Source: Acetobacterium woodii
Lineage (GTDB): Bacteria > Bacillota > Clostridia > Eubacteriales > Eubacteriaceae
Length of the DNA stretch: 64,000 bases
Assembly (NCBI GenBank): GCA_016213825.1
Contig: JACQZP010000030.1
Location: forward strand, 1 to 64,000
Reading direction: 5' to 3'
The position numbers and the translations under genes were made by a program. Positions 20,309-28,740 of this stretch are shown here, piece by piece. The notes under the pieces were generated by a model. It saw only the letters and a program-made list of their open reading frames with translations. It had not been told where the DNA came from and made no database searches. The first letter of the stretch is position 1, and every line of letters begins with the position of its first letter.

Positions 20309-21043
20309 ATGAAAAACATACAATTAACTATCAGTTACCGCGGCACCAATTATTGCGGCTGGCAGGTCCAGCCTAATGGGCTAACCATTCAGGAAGTCAT
20401 TGTCAGAGGCATCCGGGAGTTGACAGGCGAATCGGTGAATCTGATCGGCTCAGGCCGAACAGATGCCGGCGTCCATGCATTAGGTCAAAGTGCCAATTTT
20501 TTGACCGCATCAACCATTCCACCGGATGTCTTTTATCGTGCCCTGAACACCAGGCTGCCCCACGATATCCGTATTATCGGCAGCAGGGAATGTGACAGTA
20601 ACTTTCACAGTCGCTATCATGCCAAAGGTAAGAGTTATATCTACAAGATTTATGAGAGTCCGATAGGTAGTCCCTTTTATTCCGATCTGGCTTTCCACAT
20701 CAGTCGCTCGCTGGACTGGATGGCTATGAAAGAGGCAGCAGCCCATTTTATTGGCGAGCATGATTTTATAACCTTTATGGCAAGCGGCAGCTCGATTAAA
20801 ACAACGATCCGCACGATTGAAGAAATTTCATTTGACAAAAATGGCGATCTGCGGGAGATCACCTTTCGGGGAAATGGCTTTCTCTACAATATGGTCAGGA
20901 TCATGGTCGGAACCCTTTATGAAGTAGGCTATCATCGTTTACGCCCTCAGGATATGACAAAGATCATCGAAAGTCGGGACCGTAACCAGGCAGGGGTGAC
21001 AGCGCCTGCCCAAGGCCTATACTTAAAGGAAGTCTACTATTAA
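20309..21043 (+). CDS. truA: tRNA pseudouridine synthase A
   Basis: TruA (244 residues) makes pseudouridine at positions 38-40 of tRNA anticodon arms. The catalytic aspartate is in GSGRTDAGVHALGQ near residue 52. The C-terminal part (FRGNGFLYNMVRIMVGTL) is typical. It follows ecfT by 16 bases and is probably in the same unit. Confidence 0.97.
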   Translation: MKNIQLTISYRGTNYCGWQVQPNGLTIQEVIVRGIRELTGESVNLIGSGRTDAGVHALGQSANFLTASTIPPDVFYRALNTRLPHDIRIIGSRECDSNFHSRYHAKGKSYIYKIYESPIGSPFYSDLAFHISRSLDWMAMKEAAAHFIGEHDFITFMASGSSIKTTIRTIEEISFDKNGDLREITFRGNGFLYNMVRIMVGTLYEVGYHRLRPQDMTKIIESRDRNQAGVTAPAQGLYLKEVYY

Positions 21044-21072
21044 AAAATATCAGTCAAATGGACATAAATAAC

Positions 21073-21101
21073 TTGACACACCCGGGAAGATGCTATAGAA
21101 T
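21073..21101 (+). promoter_or_regulatory. Promoter of rplM-rpsI
   Basis: TTGACA (21073-21078) and TAGAAT (21096-21101) with exactly 17 bases between them, a strong sigma-A promoter immediately upstream of the L13-type leader. Confidence 0.85.
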
Positions 21102-21107
21102 TAACGA

Positions 21108-21222
21108 TGGACGTTAATGTATCACTAGCCCCGATACGATAAAAAACGATTTCTGATAACTCCCACTTATCGGAAAGCCAATAGATATTAAAATAAAGAA
21201 ATTATTAACTGAGGAGGACTTT
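21108..21222 (+). promoter_or_regulatory. L13-type ribosomal protein leader
   Basis: The untranslated leader between the promoter and rplM holds two hairpins, GTATC/GATAC (about 21118-21138) and GATAA/TTATC (about 21153-21174). Firmicutes rplM-rpsI operons carry a known structured leader (the L13 leader family), thought to be an autoregulatory site. Position and the two-hairpin layout fit, but I could not align it to the family model. Confidence 0.6.
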
Positions 21223-21226
21223 TGAG

Positions 21227-21664
21227 ATGAATGCGAATGCCACAATAATGGCCAAATCTCATGAAATAGACCGTAAATGGTATGTGATTGATGCTGAAGG
21301 TAAGGTATTAGGACGTCTGGCGACAGAAGTTGCAAATATTTTACGAGGAAAAAACAAACCAATTTTTTCACCACATATGGATTGCGGAGATTTTGTAATT
21401 ATTATCAATGCTGATAAGATTGTATTAACCGGAAACAAGTTAGATCAGAAATTATATAAAACATATTCTGGATATTGCGGTGGATTAAAAGAAATGACCT
21501 ACCGAAAATTCTTAGCTGAAAAACCAGAACTTTTGGTTTTCAAAGCAGTGAAGGGTATGATCCCACATAACAAGTTAGGGGATAAAATTGCGACTAAACT
21601 AAAAGTTTATGCTGGCAATGAACATCCACACGCTGCACAATTGCCTGAAGTTTACGAATTTTAA
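21227..21664 (+). CDS. rplM: 50S ribosomal protein L13
   Basis: L13 (145 residues) is an early assembly protein of the large subunit. [20 protein letters not shown] and [12 protein letters not shown] are characteristic. GAGGAGGAC sits 7 bases upstream of ATG 21227; the ATG at 21248 has no such site. It forms a pair with rpsI. Confidence 0.97.
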   Translation: MNANATIMAKSHEIDRKWYVIDAEGKVLGRLATEVANILRGKNKPIFSPHMDCGDFVIIINADKIVLTGNKLDQKLYKTYSGYCGGLKEMTYRKFLAEKPELLVFKAVKGMIPHNKLGDKIATKLKVYAGNEHPHAAQLPEVYEF

Positions 21665-21687
21665 TGCTGAGAAGGAGGAAATAGAGA

Positions 21688-22080
21688 ATGGCTAAAGTAC
21701 AATATTTTGGAACAGGACGAAGAAAAACCTCGGTTGCCCGAGTTCGATTATTACCAGGGAGTGGAAAATTCATTATTAACGGACGTGATATTGATGAATT
21801 TTTCGGAATGGAAACATTAAAGGTTATTGCAAGACAGCCTTTAACTTTAACTGAAACACGTGAAACATTTGACGTCATTGTTAATGTTCATGGTGGCGGT
21901 TTTACCGGACAGGCTGGAGCAATCCGACATGGGATTTCCCGTGCGCTGCTTGAAGCAGATATCAACCTGAGACCAGCACTGAAACGTGCCGGTTACTTAA
22001 CTCGAGATTCTCGTATGGTTGAAAGAAAAAAATACGGTCTCAAAAAAGCCCGTCGTGCACCACAGTTTTCAAAACGTTAA
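21688..22080 (+). CDS. rpsI: 30S ribosomal protein S9
   Basis: S9 (130 residues) reaches the P-site tRNA with its C-terminal tail, here ending RRAPQFSKR as in the family. The start [16 protein letters not shown] is diagnostic. GAAGGAGG precedes the ATG. Confidence 0.98.
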   Translation: MAKVQYFGTGRRKTSVARVRLLPGSGKFIINGRDIDEFFGMETLKVIARQPLTLTETRETFDVIVNVHGGGFTGQAGAIRHGISRALLEADINLRPALKRAGYLTRDSRMVERKKYGLKKARRAPQFSKR

Positions 22081-22095
22081 TATCAGACTTTTTAC

Positions 22096-22129
22096 AAGGT
22101 CCTGCGACATTCAATGTTGCAGGACTTTT
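22096..22129 (+). terminator. Terminator after rpsI
   Basis: GTCCTGCGACAT (22099-22110) pairs with ATGTTGCAGGAC (22114-22125) around TCA, followed by TTTTC. A strong stem with a short T run. Confidence 0.85.
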
Positions 22130-22167
22130 CAGTGTTACGCCATACTAAATTAAGAAAGCAGGAATTT

Positions 22168-23982
22168 ATGAATAACAAACAACCCATTATTAACATTGCA
22201 GTCATCGCCCATGTCGATGCCGGAAAATCTACCCTGGTAGATGCCCTTTTAGGACAAAGCAATGTTTTTAGAGAAAATCAGGAGGTCGTGGACTGCGTAA
22301 TGGACAGCAATGACCTTGAACGTGAACGTGGAATCACCATCTACTCGAAAAACTGCTCCATTATGTACAAAGACATTAAAATCAATATTGTCGATACCCC
22401 AGGCCATGCCGACTTTTCTTCAGAGGTTGAACGAATTCTGAAGACTGTTGATACCGTGGTTTTATTGGTTGACTCCAGTGAAGGCCCGATGCCCCAAACC
22501 CGTTTTGTTCTTAACAAGTCTTTGGAAAAAGGTTTAAACCCAATCCTTTTCATTAATAAAATCGATAAAAAAGATCAGCGTGCCGAAGAGGTGGTTGATA
22601 TGGTATTTGATTTATTTGTAGAACTGAAAGCCAATGACAAGCAATTGGATTTCCCGGTTCTTTACGGGATTGCCAAAGAAGGCATTGCCATTCGTGATAT
22701 GGCAGACGAAGGCGTGGATTTAGCGCCGCTTTTCGAAACCATTGTCGAACATGTTGGCCTTCAGGATGATCTGAGCCTTGAACCTCTGCAGATGCAGGTT
22801 TCTTCACTGGCTTATGACGATTATATTGGCCGTTTGGGGATTGGTAAGGTCTATTCTGGAACCATCCATGCTGGCGAACAAATCGAAATCTGCAAGACTG
22901 ATGGCACCTTTAAAAAGGAAAAAATTAATCAGGTTTTTGTTTACCGTGGTTTAGCCCGGGTGGAAGTTAAGGAAGCGAAAGCTGGGGACATCGTTGTTAT
23001 TTCGGGAATACCAGATATCTCCATTGGCGAAACCATTGGCGAAATCAATCAGGTTCAGCCGATGGAACTGATTGAGATTGAACAACCAACCCTGTCGATG
23101 AACTTCCTGGTTAACAAATCACCTTTTGCTGGTGATTCCGGTAAATTTGTAACCACCCGACACATTCGGGCGCGGTTGGAAAAAGAGCTGGAAGTCAATG
23201 TTGGTCTTTTAGTTGAAGAATTAGAAGATACCACTGATGGCTTCAAGGTTTCTGGACGTGGCGAGCTGCATTTATCGATTCTGCTGGAAAACATGCGTCG
23301 AGAAGGCTATGAAGTCGCTGTTTCCAAACCAGAAGTAATCATGCACCGTGATGAAAATAATAAGCTGCTGGAACCGGTTGAACTGGTAATTGTATCGGTT
23401 CCAGAAAAATATTCTGGTGCCGTTATTTCCAAGCTTAATATCCGAAAAGGTCGTATGGAAAGCATGTACACCGACGAAGCCTGGACAAAGATGGAATTTT
23501 TTGTACCGACTCGTGGCTTATTGGGTTATCAAAGTGAATTTATCAACGATACCCATGGTGAAGGTACCATGGTCCGTCGCTTTTCTGCTTTTGAAGAGCA
23601 TAAGGGTGATATTCCCCAACGTCTCAATGGGGTTCTTATTTCCCAATTCGCTGGTGAAACCATGGCCTATTCATTGTTTAATTTAAGCGATCGTGGCGAA
23701 ATGCTGGTTAGAGCCGGAACGAAAGTCTATGAAGGCATGATTATTGGAATCAATAATCGTAGTGATGACATGACGGTTAATCCGACTAAGAATAAAAAAA
23801 TGACCAACGTTCGTTCTTCCGGAACGGATGAAGCGTTAAAATTGATTGAGCCTCGTATTATGACGTTAGAGCAGGCGATCGAATTTATTCAAGACGATGA
23901 ATTGGTAGAATTAACACCAACCGATATTCGAATCCGTAAAAAAGTATTAAATGAGTTGGAACGAAAACGTAGTTCCCGCTAG
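22168..23982 (+). CDS. typA: Ribosome-associated GTPase BipA/TypA
   Basis: BipA (604 residues) is a translational GTPase related to EF-G, needed for 50S assembly and growth under stress. G1 is AHVDAGKST, switch II includes DTPGHADF, and G4 is NKID. The C-terminal domain unique to BipA is present. I start at ATG 22168 with AAAGCAGGA upstream; the frame opens earlier, but that part lies inside the rpsI terminator. Confidence 0.97.
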   Translation: MNNKQPIINIAVIAHVDAGKSTLVDALLGQSNVFRENQEVVDCVMDSNDLERERGITIYSKNCSIMYKDIKINIVDTPGHADFSSEVERILKTVDTVVLLVDSSEGPMPQTRFVLNKSLEKGLNPILFINKIDKKDQRAEEVVDMVFDLFVELKANDKQLDFPVLYGIAKEGIAIRDMADEGVDLAPLFETIVEHVGLQDDLSLEPLQMQVSSLAYDDYIGRLGIGKVYSGTIHAGEQIEICKTDGTFKKEKINQVFVYRGLARVEVKEAKAGDIVVISGIPDISIGETIGEINQVQPMELIEIEQPTLSMNFLVNKSPFAGDSGKFVTTRHIRARLEKELEVNVGLLVEELEDTTDGFKVSGRGELHLSILLENMRREGYEVAVSKPEVIMHRDENNKLLEPVELVIVSVPEKYSGAVISKLNIRKGRMESMYTDEAWTKMEFFVPTRGLLGYQSEFINDTHGEGTMVRRFSAFEEHKGDIPQRLNGVLISQFAGETMAYSLFNLSDRGEMLVRAGTKVYEGMIIGINNRSDDMTVNPTKNKKMTNVRSSGTDEALKLIEPRIMTLEQAIEFIQDDELVELTPTDIRIRKKVLNELERKRSSR

Positions 23983-24017
23983 AAAAAAAGAAACGCTTAA
24001 TCGGCGTTTCTTTTTTT
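23983..24017 (+). terminator. Terminator after typA
   Basis: AAAAAAAGAAACGC pairs with GCGTTTCTTTTTTT around a seven-base loop. It begins directly after the stop codon. Confidence 0.93.
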
Positions 24018-24074
24018 GCGAGAATTACATGAAGGTCATAATCGCTGCGAATGCAGTAGTGGATAAAATAACAA

Positions 24075-24104
24075 TTGACCATCAAACTTTTAGTGTGATA
24101 TTAT
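24075..24104 (+). promoter_or_regulatory. Promoter of the small membrane protein gene
   Basis: TTGACC and TATTAT separated by 18 bases, just upstream of the gene that begins at 24136. Confidence 0.6.
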
Positions 24105-24135
24105 GTAAATATCTTAGATAGGAGGTAAACAACAA

Positions 24136-24468
24136 ATGATTAATGTTGACAAGCAAGAAGCCGAAGAAGGCAAAGTTCTAGCTATTTTTGCCTACATCAT
24201 TTTCTTTATTCCACTATTGGCCGGCCGCGATAATCGCTTTACCCAGTTCCATGCAAATCAGGGTTTGGTGCTATTTTTGACCTCGCTGGTAGTGGTGGTT
24301 GTTTCCAACATATTAAGCTGGATTATCTGGCCAATTGGTATGTTGGTCAGCTCGGTGGGTTCATTGGGGATTTTGGCCCTCGCAATTATCGGGATCATCA
24401 ATGTTGTTCAACTTGAAGCAAAACCTCTTCCAATTATCGGCGGTATTACACTGATTCAGTCCTACTAG
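24136..24468 (+). CDS. Small membrane protein, DUF4870/Tic20-like
   Basis: A 110-residue protein with three hydrophobic segments (about 16-30, 47-66 and 72-92). The motif RFTQFHANQGLVLF between the first two is the hallmark of the DUF4870/Tic20-like group of small membrane proteins. Its function is unknown. AGGAGG precedes the ATG. It stands alone between two terminators. Confidence 0.8.
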   Translation: MINVDKQEAEEGKVLAIFAYIIFFIPLLAGRDNRFTQFHANQGLVLFLTSLVVVVVSNILSWIIWPIGMLVSSVGSLGILALAIIGIINVVQLEAKPLPIIGGITLIQSY

Positions 24469-24496
24469 GTCGTTACCAAAAATCGAAGCATTTAAA

Positions 24497-24527
24497 AAAA
24501 AAGCATTGCCACCGTGGCGATGCTTTT
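24497..24527 (+). terminator. Terminator after the DUF4870-like gene
   Basis: AAGCATTGCCAC pairs with GTGGCGATGCTT (one G-T pair), with A and T runs on the two sides. Confidence 0.88.
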
Positions 24528-24610
24528 AATTTGGCTAAAAATATAAATTTAACTAAGTAATATTAATATCTGCATGCTATAATAAAACATTAAGAAAAGG
24601 TGGTGAACAT

Positions 24611-25807
24611 GTGGAAAATAATGAAAACGACAAAAACAAAAAATATGACTTGAGAGACAAGACCTTTAGAAATAACCTATTTTTGATAACCTTTGGGATC
24701 TGTCTGTTAGTGGCGCTCCTGAATATAAATTATCTGGTTGGCTATTTTGCCATGTTTGTGAATATTATAACGCCGGTACTGATCGGTTTGGGCGTTGCGT
24801 TTATCCTGAACATTCCGATGACATTTATGGAGCATCATTTATTAGGTTTTATGAATCGCTTTAAAAACAAAAAAAACCGTAATCTGAACAAGGGCAAGCG
24901 GACTATTTCAATCACCTTGACCTTTCTGCTGGTGCTTGGGATCATCGCCGGGATTATAACCTTTGTTATTCCTCAGGTGAGTGCCAGTGTTGACACGCTG
25001 ATGGTCAAATTGCCAGGATATGTGGACTCATTTAATTCACTGGTTGATCAGACCCTGACATTTTTCAACTTGCCAGCGACCTTATGGACAGATATAACGA
25101 TTGAATGGAATACGGTGATGGAACAATTTGGGAGTCTTTTACTTAGTTCAGTTCCAGAAATATTTAACGCTACCAAGAATATCACGGTCGGCTTCTTTAA
25201 TGCGATCATGGGGATTGTAATTTCTATTTATTTACTGGCTGATAAAGAGAATCTACTGGCGTTGAAGGATAAGCTGATCTATGCATACATCAGAAAAGAT
25301 CGGGCCGATTTTATTCAGGATGTTAGCGTCACTGCGAATCAGGTGTTTCATGGGTTTATCGCCGGGCAAATAACCGAAGCCTTTATTCTGGGAACTCTTT
25401 GTACCGTCGGTCTGGCGATCCTGCAGATTCCATACGCCCTGCTGATTGGTGTTTTAGTAGGGGTAACCAGCCTGATTCCGGTATTTGGAGCATTTCTGGG
25501 AGCCATTCCCAGCGGGTTTATTTTATTAGTTGTCAATCCAATCTATTGTCTGATCTTCGTGATCTACATTATTGCATTACAGCAGGTGGAAACTAATATC
25601 ATTTATCCGCGAGTTGTTGGTGGCTCCATTGGCTTATCCGGGCTTTGGGTGCTGATCGGGATGCTGATCGGCGGTAGTTTATTTGGCTTCCTGGGGATCA
25701 TTCTGGGAATTCCGACCTTTGCCGTGTTCTATGCCGTATTTAGAAAAATCACCAACGAGCGGATTGAAAAAATGACGGCAACGCAGGAAGAAACAGTCAT
25801 AAATTAG
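24611..25807 (+). CDS. AI-2E family transporter
   Basis: This 398-residue membrane protein has seven to eight hydrophobic segments in the AI-2E (PerM/YdiK) pattern: two segments at the N-terminus, a soluble stretch of about 100 residues (QVSASVDTLMVKLPGYVDSFN), then the conserved HGFIAGQITEAFILG near 240 and the GALIPVFGAFLGAIPS-like loop near 290. Family members export small molecules or act as Na+/H+ antiporters; the substrate here is unknown. The start is GTG 24611, with AAAAGGTGG upstream. Confidence 0.9.
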   Translation: MENNENDKNKKYDLRDKTFRNNLFLITFGICLLVALLNINYLVGYFAMFVNIITPVLIGLGVAFILNIPMTFMEHHLLGFMNRFKNKKNRNLNKGKRTISITLTFLLVLGIIAGIITFVIPQVSASVDTLMVKLPGYVDSFNSLVDQTLTFFNLPATLWTDITIEWNTVMEQFGSLLLSSVPEIFNATKNITVGFFNAIMGIVISIYLLADKENLLALKDKLIYAYIRKDRADFIQDVSVTANQVFHGFIAGQITEAFILGTLCTVGLAILQIPYALLIGVLVGVTSLIPVFGAFLGAIPSGFILLVVNPIYCLIFVIYIIALQQVETNIIYPRVVGGSIGLSGLWVLIGMLIGGSLFGFLGIILGIPTFAVFYAVFRKITNERIEKMTATQEETVIN

Positions 25808-25818
25808 CTTCGAACTAT

Positions 25819-25884
25819 TAAAAAGAGCGTCCCTTGCCTCAGCTGACCTGTTGGTCAAAGCGAGGCAAGGGACGCTTTTTAAAA
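25819..25884. terminator. Bidirectional terminator
   Basis: A long stem (AAAAAGAGCGTCCCTTGCCTC with its complement at 25861-25881) lies between two convergent genes, with T runs on both sides, so it can serve both strands. Confidence 0.93.
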
Positions 25885-26733
25885 TTATTTTTTTGGTATT
25901 TTGTTTTTTTCCAGTTGTTGTTTGGCTTTGGAAGCAATCAGTGTCAAACTGACAGTAAAATTTTGAAAGCCGGTATAAAAGGGGTGGCGCAGATCCTGTT
26001 TACGAATATCGCCGCTTTGGTCAAGCAATCGGTTGGGGGGATGATTATTGTGGGGAAGTCGGGATTCACCGCCAACCACAACCCGTTTGCCGGCAATGCT
26101 GTTTAAAAGAAGATTGACGACATCCCAGGCGGATTCATAGGCAATGATACGGTTCTGGTTTTTGCTGATTTCGGCCGCATATTTGCGAATAAATTCAGCT
26201 GAAAAGCCCTGGCTGTTGAAGGTCACACAACGATCAATTTTGTCACCATCGACAATGGTAATGTACTGGCTGTTGTTGCCACCTTTTGAGTGACCAGTCA
26301 TGGTATAATGGTCAAAATTAAAAACCGTATCCACATCATGAAAGAATTCCAGTGCCTTTAGTTGCTGGGGTGTGTCGGTTACGAAACCACCCTTAATATT
26401 ATCAACCCAACCGATTCCGGTGGTTCCTCGAAAAGCAATGATACCGGAGTCGTCAGTGTGATCAGAGAAACAATAGGCTACCAGACCATTATCCGGTTGA
26501 TTGGTATAGGCCAGGACTTTCAGGGACGTGAGACGGGGATCTTGCTGCATTAAAAGCAGCGATTTTTCCCATTCAGACGCAGACATGGCGCAATCTCCCT
26601 GAAGCTCATTGACATTTTGCAGCAAAGCCCCCACCATTTCGCCTACCGTATAGTCTGGCAGGATTGCTGGCTCGACAGGCGGATTCAAAGCGGCCAACTG
26701 GCTGATTAAATTAAGTTCGCTATGATACAACAT
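25885..26733 (-). CDS. Mbeg1-like (DUF2974) alpha/beta hydrolase
   Basis: A 282-residue cytoplasmic protein with a lipase-like nucleophile elbow GHSKGG near residue 136 and an upstream FRGTTG motif that would form the oxyanion region. This matches the DUF2974/Mbeg1-like group of predicted lipases. The substrate is unknown; no signal peptide is seen. AAAGGAGG precedes the ATG on the minus strand. It shares the terminator at 25819 with the AI-2E gene. Confidence 0.85.
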   Translation of the reverse strand: MLYHSELNLISQLAALNPPVEPAILPDYTVGEMVGALLQNVNELQGDCAMSASEWEKSLLLMQQDPRLTSLKVLAYTNQPDNGLVAYCFSDHTDDSGIIAFRGTTGIGWVDNIKGGFVTDTPQQLKALEFFHDVDTVFNFDHYTMTGHSKGGNNSQYITIVDGDKIDRCVTFNSQGFSAEFIRKYAAEISKNQNRIIAYESAWDVVNLLLNSIAGKRVVVGGESRLPHNNHPPNRLLDQSGDIRKQDLRHPFYTGFQNFTVSLTLIASKAKQQLEKNKIPKK

Positions 26734-26762
26734 GGTTCTTACCTCCTTTGGTAAGAAATAAA

Positions 26763-27018
26763 TAGATAATTACGAAAGTGCCGTGAGCTTTGAGCCCAGT
26801 TTCGCACGAAACACCAGAAGAAATCGCGATGCGAATTTCTTCGAGGTCGCGGGCAGTCGCCAACTACAAGCAAGCTTGTGATTGGCTCATTGCCTTCGCG
26901 AATTTCTACACTGTGCGGCGGACAGTTCGATGAACTGTTCGCCTACACGTTACGAAATTGTTTGTGGAAACTGCACCCAAAGCAACCATTGTTCGATGTT
27001 TTTTAATTTTGTAAATGT
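26763..27018 (+). repeat. Mosaic palindromic repeat, copy B (rearranged)
   Basis: The left end (ACGAAAGTGCCGTGAGCTTTG) and the right part (TTGTGGAAACTG...GTTCG) match copy A. In between, the M2-M3 block is inverted and lies before M1: M3 at 26813-26842, M2 at 26843-26900, then M1 in the same orientation as copy A at 26900-26971. The terminal repeats have decayed. It fills the gap between two minus-strand genes and codes for nothing. Confidence 0.8.
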
Positions 27019-27047
27019 ATATAAGAAATAGATATAAAAGACTAAAA

Positions 27048-27887
27048 TTATTTAGCTGCAGTCTGATTCTTTTTTGACTTGTTTTTTTCCATAAAAGCTT
27101 TATAGATTTCCAACGAGCTTTGATGGTGCTGATGCGACATTTTGGGGAAAGCATTCATAATTCGGCGGTGAGAATAACGGTTGATTTTTTTGGTTTCGCC
27201 AATTCGATTGGTTAAAGATTCGATCAACTGATGAGCCGAATCTTTGGCATCGGCAAGTTTGCCATCTTTCAAGTCTCGTACTTTAGCAGTGACTTCATGA
27301 GCAGTATTGATACCTTTTTCTTTTAAATTGTCTTTTAGTTCGGTCGTTGCTTCGTAAACACTGCTGAGTTTTTTATTGAAAGAAACCGTTTCACGGGTCG
27401 ATTCCACAAGATCACTGAGAAAGAAAACCGCAGCAATCGTGGCGATGATCTGGATCCAGAAAGACGAGAAACTATCGACTAAATTATTGACAAAGGGATG
27501 GACGACATACATCAGAATCACACATAAGATGCCGAAGAGCACTGAATTCAATAAACAGACCCGGCCATTAATATTAAATTTATGATCCGAATAGTCCCAC
27601 CATTTGGCATGAAAGAGTTTTTCCATTCCCCAACTGGTGATGTATTCAAGGGTGCTGGTGAGAAGTACACCAATAAAAAAGACCAGAATCGGATCGTGGA
27701 TATAGGGCATTAAAAAGGTGATGATGATCAGGGCCCCGACCCCATAAATCGGACAATACGGTCCATTTAAAAAACCACGGTTAATAAACTTTTTTTCCGG
27801 GATGGAACAGTACACGACTTCACACATCCATCCGATGATGGCATAAAGAAAAAAATAAATAAATAGCAGACTCAGAGTATAATACAT
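27048..27887 (-). CDS. Putative ABC-transporter-type membrane protein (CmpB family)
   Basis: A 279-residue protein whose first two thirds match the family annotated as putative ABC transporter permease CmpB: FFLYAIIGWMCEVVYCSI, then GPYCPIYGVGAL, and EYITSWGMEKLFHAKWWDYSD with about five to six membrane segments. The rest is a basic helical cytoplasmic tail. No ATPase partner is adjacent, so a real transport role is doubtful. I start at ATG 27887, which has GAAAGGAATC upstream, rather than 27914. Confidence 0.8.
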   Translation of the reverse strand: MYYTLSLLFIYFFLYAIIGWMCEVVYCSIPEKKFINRGFLNGPYCPIYGVGALIIITFLMPYIHDPILVFFIGVLLTSTLEYITSWGMEKLFHAKWWDYSDHKFNINGRVCLLNSVLFGILCVILMYVVHPFVNNLVDSFSSFWIQIIATIAAVFFLSDLVESTRETVSFNKKLSSVYEATTELKDNLKEKGINTAHEVTAKVRDLKDGKLADAKDSAHQLIESLTNRIGETKKINRYSHRRIMNAFPKMSHQHHQSSLEIYKAFMEKNKSKKNQTAAK

Positions 27888-28118
27888 AATGATTCCTTTC
27901 AAAGTAATTATCAATTAATAACATTTAGAATCATTTTAACATATCAAATTGCTGTCTCCTAGATAAATCTTTAATCAAACTAATTTAAGAACGCAAATAT
28001 TTACAGGACAACGATGGATATGTTTTTGTTTTTTGAAATCGAATGGTTTATAATGAATGATATACCCCAAAACATACTAAATAAAACGAACGACAATCAA
28101 CAAAATTAGGGAGCGTAA

Positions 28119-28694
28119 ATGAAAGCCAACACGATCGAAACAACAAGCAGTGAACAACTTATTGATATTACCAAAAGCGTCCGGGAATATGTGGATCAGA
28201 CCCGCTTAAAGGATGGCTTTGTGCACATTCAAATTCCAGAAAGAACAGCCGCCGTAATGATTTCGATTAATGATGACTGGCGTCTGGAGAGAGAGTTCTT
28301 TGACAAGCTGAACCATCTGTTGCCCAAATATGACGGGATGAAATTCACCGGTTGGACAACCCCCTGCGTGAAAGCATCAATTTTTGGTCCTGCATTACAG
28401 GTAATGGTTCATGATGGAACGCTGATTCTGGATAAGAACCAGAGTATTTATTTTGTCGAATTTCAGGGGTCGGGAGAGCGACAGTATTTTATGAGCGTTT
28501 CGGGAACAACTCTGGCTGAGCATGAGGAAGCGACCATCCCAAAAGAACTGGCGCTGATTTATGAAAAGCGCAAAGAATATGAAGATGAACAGGAAAAAAT
28601 CAAAGAAGAAATGCGAAATGAATGGCGAATGCGAGAAGAACGTCGTTTGATGCTGGAAGAAGAGAATAAGACAAAAGAAACAACCGAAGAATAA
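28119..28694 (+). CDS. Divergent YjbQ-fold (UPF0047) protein with charged tail
   Basis: Residues 1-145 follow the YjbQ/UPF0047 pattern: GFVHIQIPERTAAVMISIND, then CVKASIFGPALQVMVHDGTL and IYFVEFQGSGERQYFMSV. In ordinary YjbQ proteins the first motif is P-H-T-(T/S)-A with a following N-x-D and the second is H-x-K-A-S; here those histidines are Glu and Cys, so the usual metal or active site is altered. Residues 146-191 are a highly charged Glu/Lys/Arg helix absent from typical members. YjbQ proteins have been linked to thiamine phosphate synthesis; this one probably does something else. It precedes the McrB-like gene by 46 bases. Confidence 0.75.
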   Translation: MKANTIETTSSEQLIDITKSVREYVDQTRLKDGFVHIQIPERTAAVMISINDDWRLEREFFDKLNHLLPKYDGMKFTGWTTPCVKASIFGPALQVMVHDGTLILDKNQSIYFVEFQGSGERQYFMSVSGTTLAEHEEATIPKELALIYEKRKEYEDEQEKIKEEMRNEWRMREERRLMLEEENKTKETTEE

Positions 28695-28740
28695 AGCACC
28701 ATTAAATAGAGTAACACTGAAAAAGAGAAAGGCTGTAAGA

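Noticed and set aside
22114-22167. Upstream start for typA
   Set aside because: It lies in the rpsI terminator; ATG 22168 has a ribosome site and the normal N-terminus.
23983-24135. Second gene on the opposite strand across the end of typA
   Set aside because: It runs antisense through typA and its terminator, with no ribosome site or family resemblance.
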